A DNA stretch of 5,510 nucleotides from Paracoccaceae bacterium (GTDB taxonomy: Bacteria > Pseudomonadota > Alphaproteobacteria > Rhodobacterales > Rhodobacteraceae). The position numbers and the translations under genes are program-made. The stretch lies in NCBI GenBank assembly GCA_007120685.1, contig SKNG01000011.1, positions 1 to 5,510 of the forward strand, written 5' to 3'. This document shows, piece after piece, positions 5,319 through 5,510 of the stretch. The notes beneath the pieces are model-generated. The model had not been told where the DNA came from and ran no database searches. It saw nothing but the letters and a program-made list of their open reading frames with translations. Within the stretch, counting starts at the first letter, position 1. Each line of letters begins with the position of its first letter.

Positions 5319-5331
5319 GGTCTTTCCTTCC

Positions 5332-5510
5332 TCAGTCATAGGTCGGGCCGAAGCCGCGTTCCTGCGCCCAGACGAACCAGTTGTCGACCACCGTGCCGGT
5401 CAGCAGGATACCGATACCGCCCGTCAGCGTGGTCAGCACCGCGAACCACCAGGCCCAGCGATGGATACCCTCCATCGTGGCGTTGAAGCCCATCGTCCAG
5501 CGCCAGAACA
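5332..5510 (-). CDS. pufM: Photosynthetic reaction centre M subunit, C-terminal fragment
   Basis: The last 58 codons of the M subunit; the gene continues beyond the right edge. The fragment starts FWRWTMGFNATMEGIHRW and ends in Val-Asp-Asn-Trp-Phe-Val-Trp followed by a short tail. Aligned from memory with R. sphaeroides M, the His in Gly-Ile-His-Arg-Trp (codon 5461-5463) corresponds to M-His266, a ligand of the non-haem iron. The first Trp corresponds to M-Trp252 and the Asn-Ala pair to M259-260, which line the primary quinone (QA) site. The hydrophobic stretch after the His is the fifth transmembrane helix. The protein binds bacteriochlorophyll, bacteriopheophytin and quinone and carries out light-driven charge separation in the intracytoplasmic membrane. 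It is followed by pufX rather than pufC, so this reaction centre probably lacks the bound tetrahaem cytochrome encoded next to pufM in many other purple bacteria. Confidence 0.97.
   Translation of the reverse strand, partial: FWRWTMGFNATMEGIHRWAWWFAVLTTLTGGIGILLTGTVVDNWFVWAQERGFGPTYD

Noticed and set aside
5319..5339. Earlier in-frame ATG for pufX at 5339
   Set aside because: It overlaps the last codons of pufM without its own ribosome binding site, while the ATG at 5318 has an excellent one.

Overview
The window looks like chromosomal DNA from a phototrophic alphaproteobacterium of the Rhodobacter group (Rhodobacteraceae). The evidence is the gene order pufM-pufX-dxs on the minus strand, since pufX is known only from Rhodobacter-type purple bacteria, together with high GC and strongly GC-biased third codon positions. 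The genus cannot be fixed from this stretch.

Right part (about 2984-5510, all minus strand): this is the end of a photosynthesis gene cluster. It holds the last 58 codons of pufM (reaction-centre M subunit), then pufX (core-complex organiser) 13 bases downstream. A 184-base spacer follows with several hairpins and a strong intrinsic terminator, and then a complete dxs (1-deoxy-D-xylulose-5-phosphate synthase). Dxs makes the isoprenoid precursor used for carotenoids and for the phytyl tail of bacteriochlorophyll, so its place behind puf is functionally sensible. The puf terminator sits almost on top of the dxs ribosome binding site, so dxs appears to be reached by read-through.

Middle (about 2338-2983): a plus-strand single-domain cupin closely resembling manganese-dependent bacterial (R)-hydroxynitrile lyases. 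It is convergent with dxs, and a G/C-rich double-hairpin element of a type I recall as scattered in Rhodobacteraceae lies between them. This convergent junction is the edge of the photosynthesis cluster.

Left part (1-2331): unrelated to photosynthesis. A cytochrome P450 (minus) and a class I glutamine-amidotransferase-like hydrolase (plus) diverge from a 72-base shared promoter region. Downstream of the P450, past a terminator, is the first 26 codons of a minus-strand gene whose R-G-K-x-x-P motif suggests a glutamine-synthetase-like ligase of the PuuA/GlnT/IpuC type. A GS-like ligase, an oxygenase and a GATase-type hydrolase together recall gamma-glutamylamide routes of amine breakdown; this is a hypothesis, not a demonstrated pathway.

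The P450 and the GATase gene each end in a tandem double-hairpin terminator of the same architecture. I found no tRNA, rRNA, CRISPR array, insertion sequence or phage gene.
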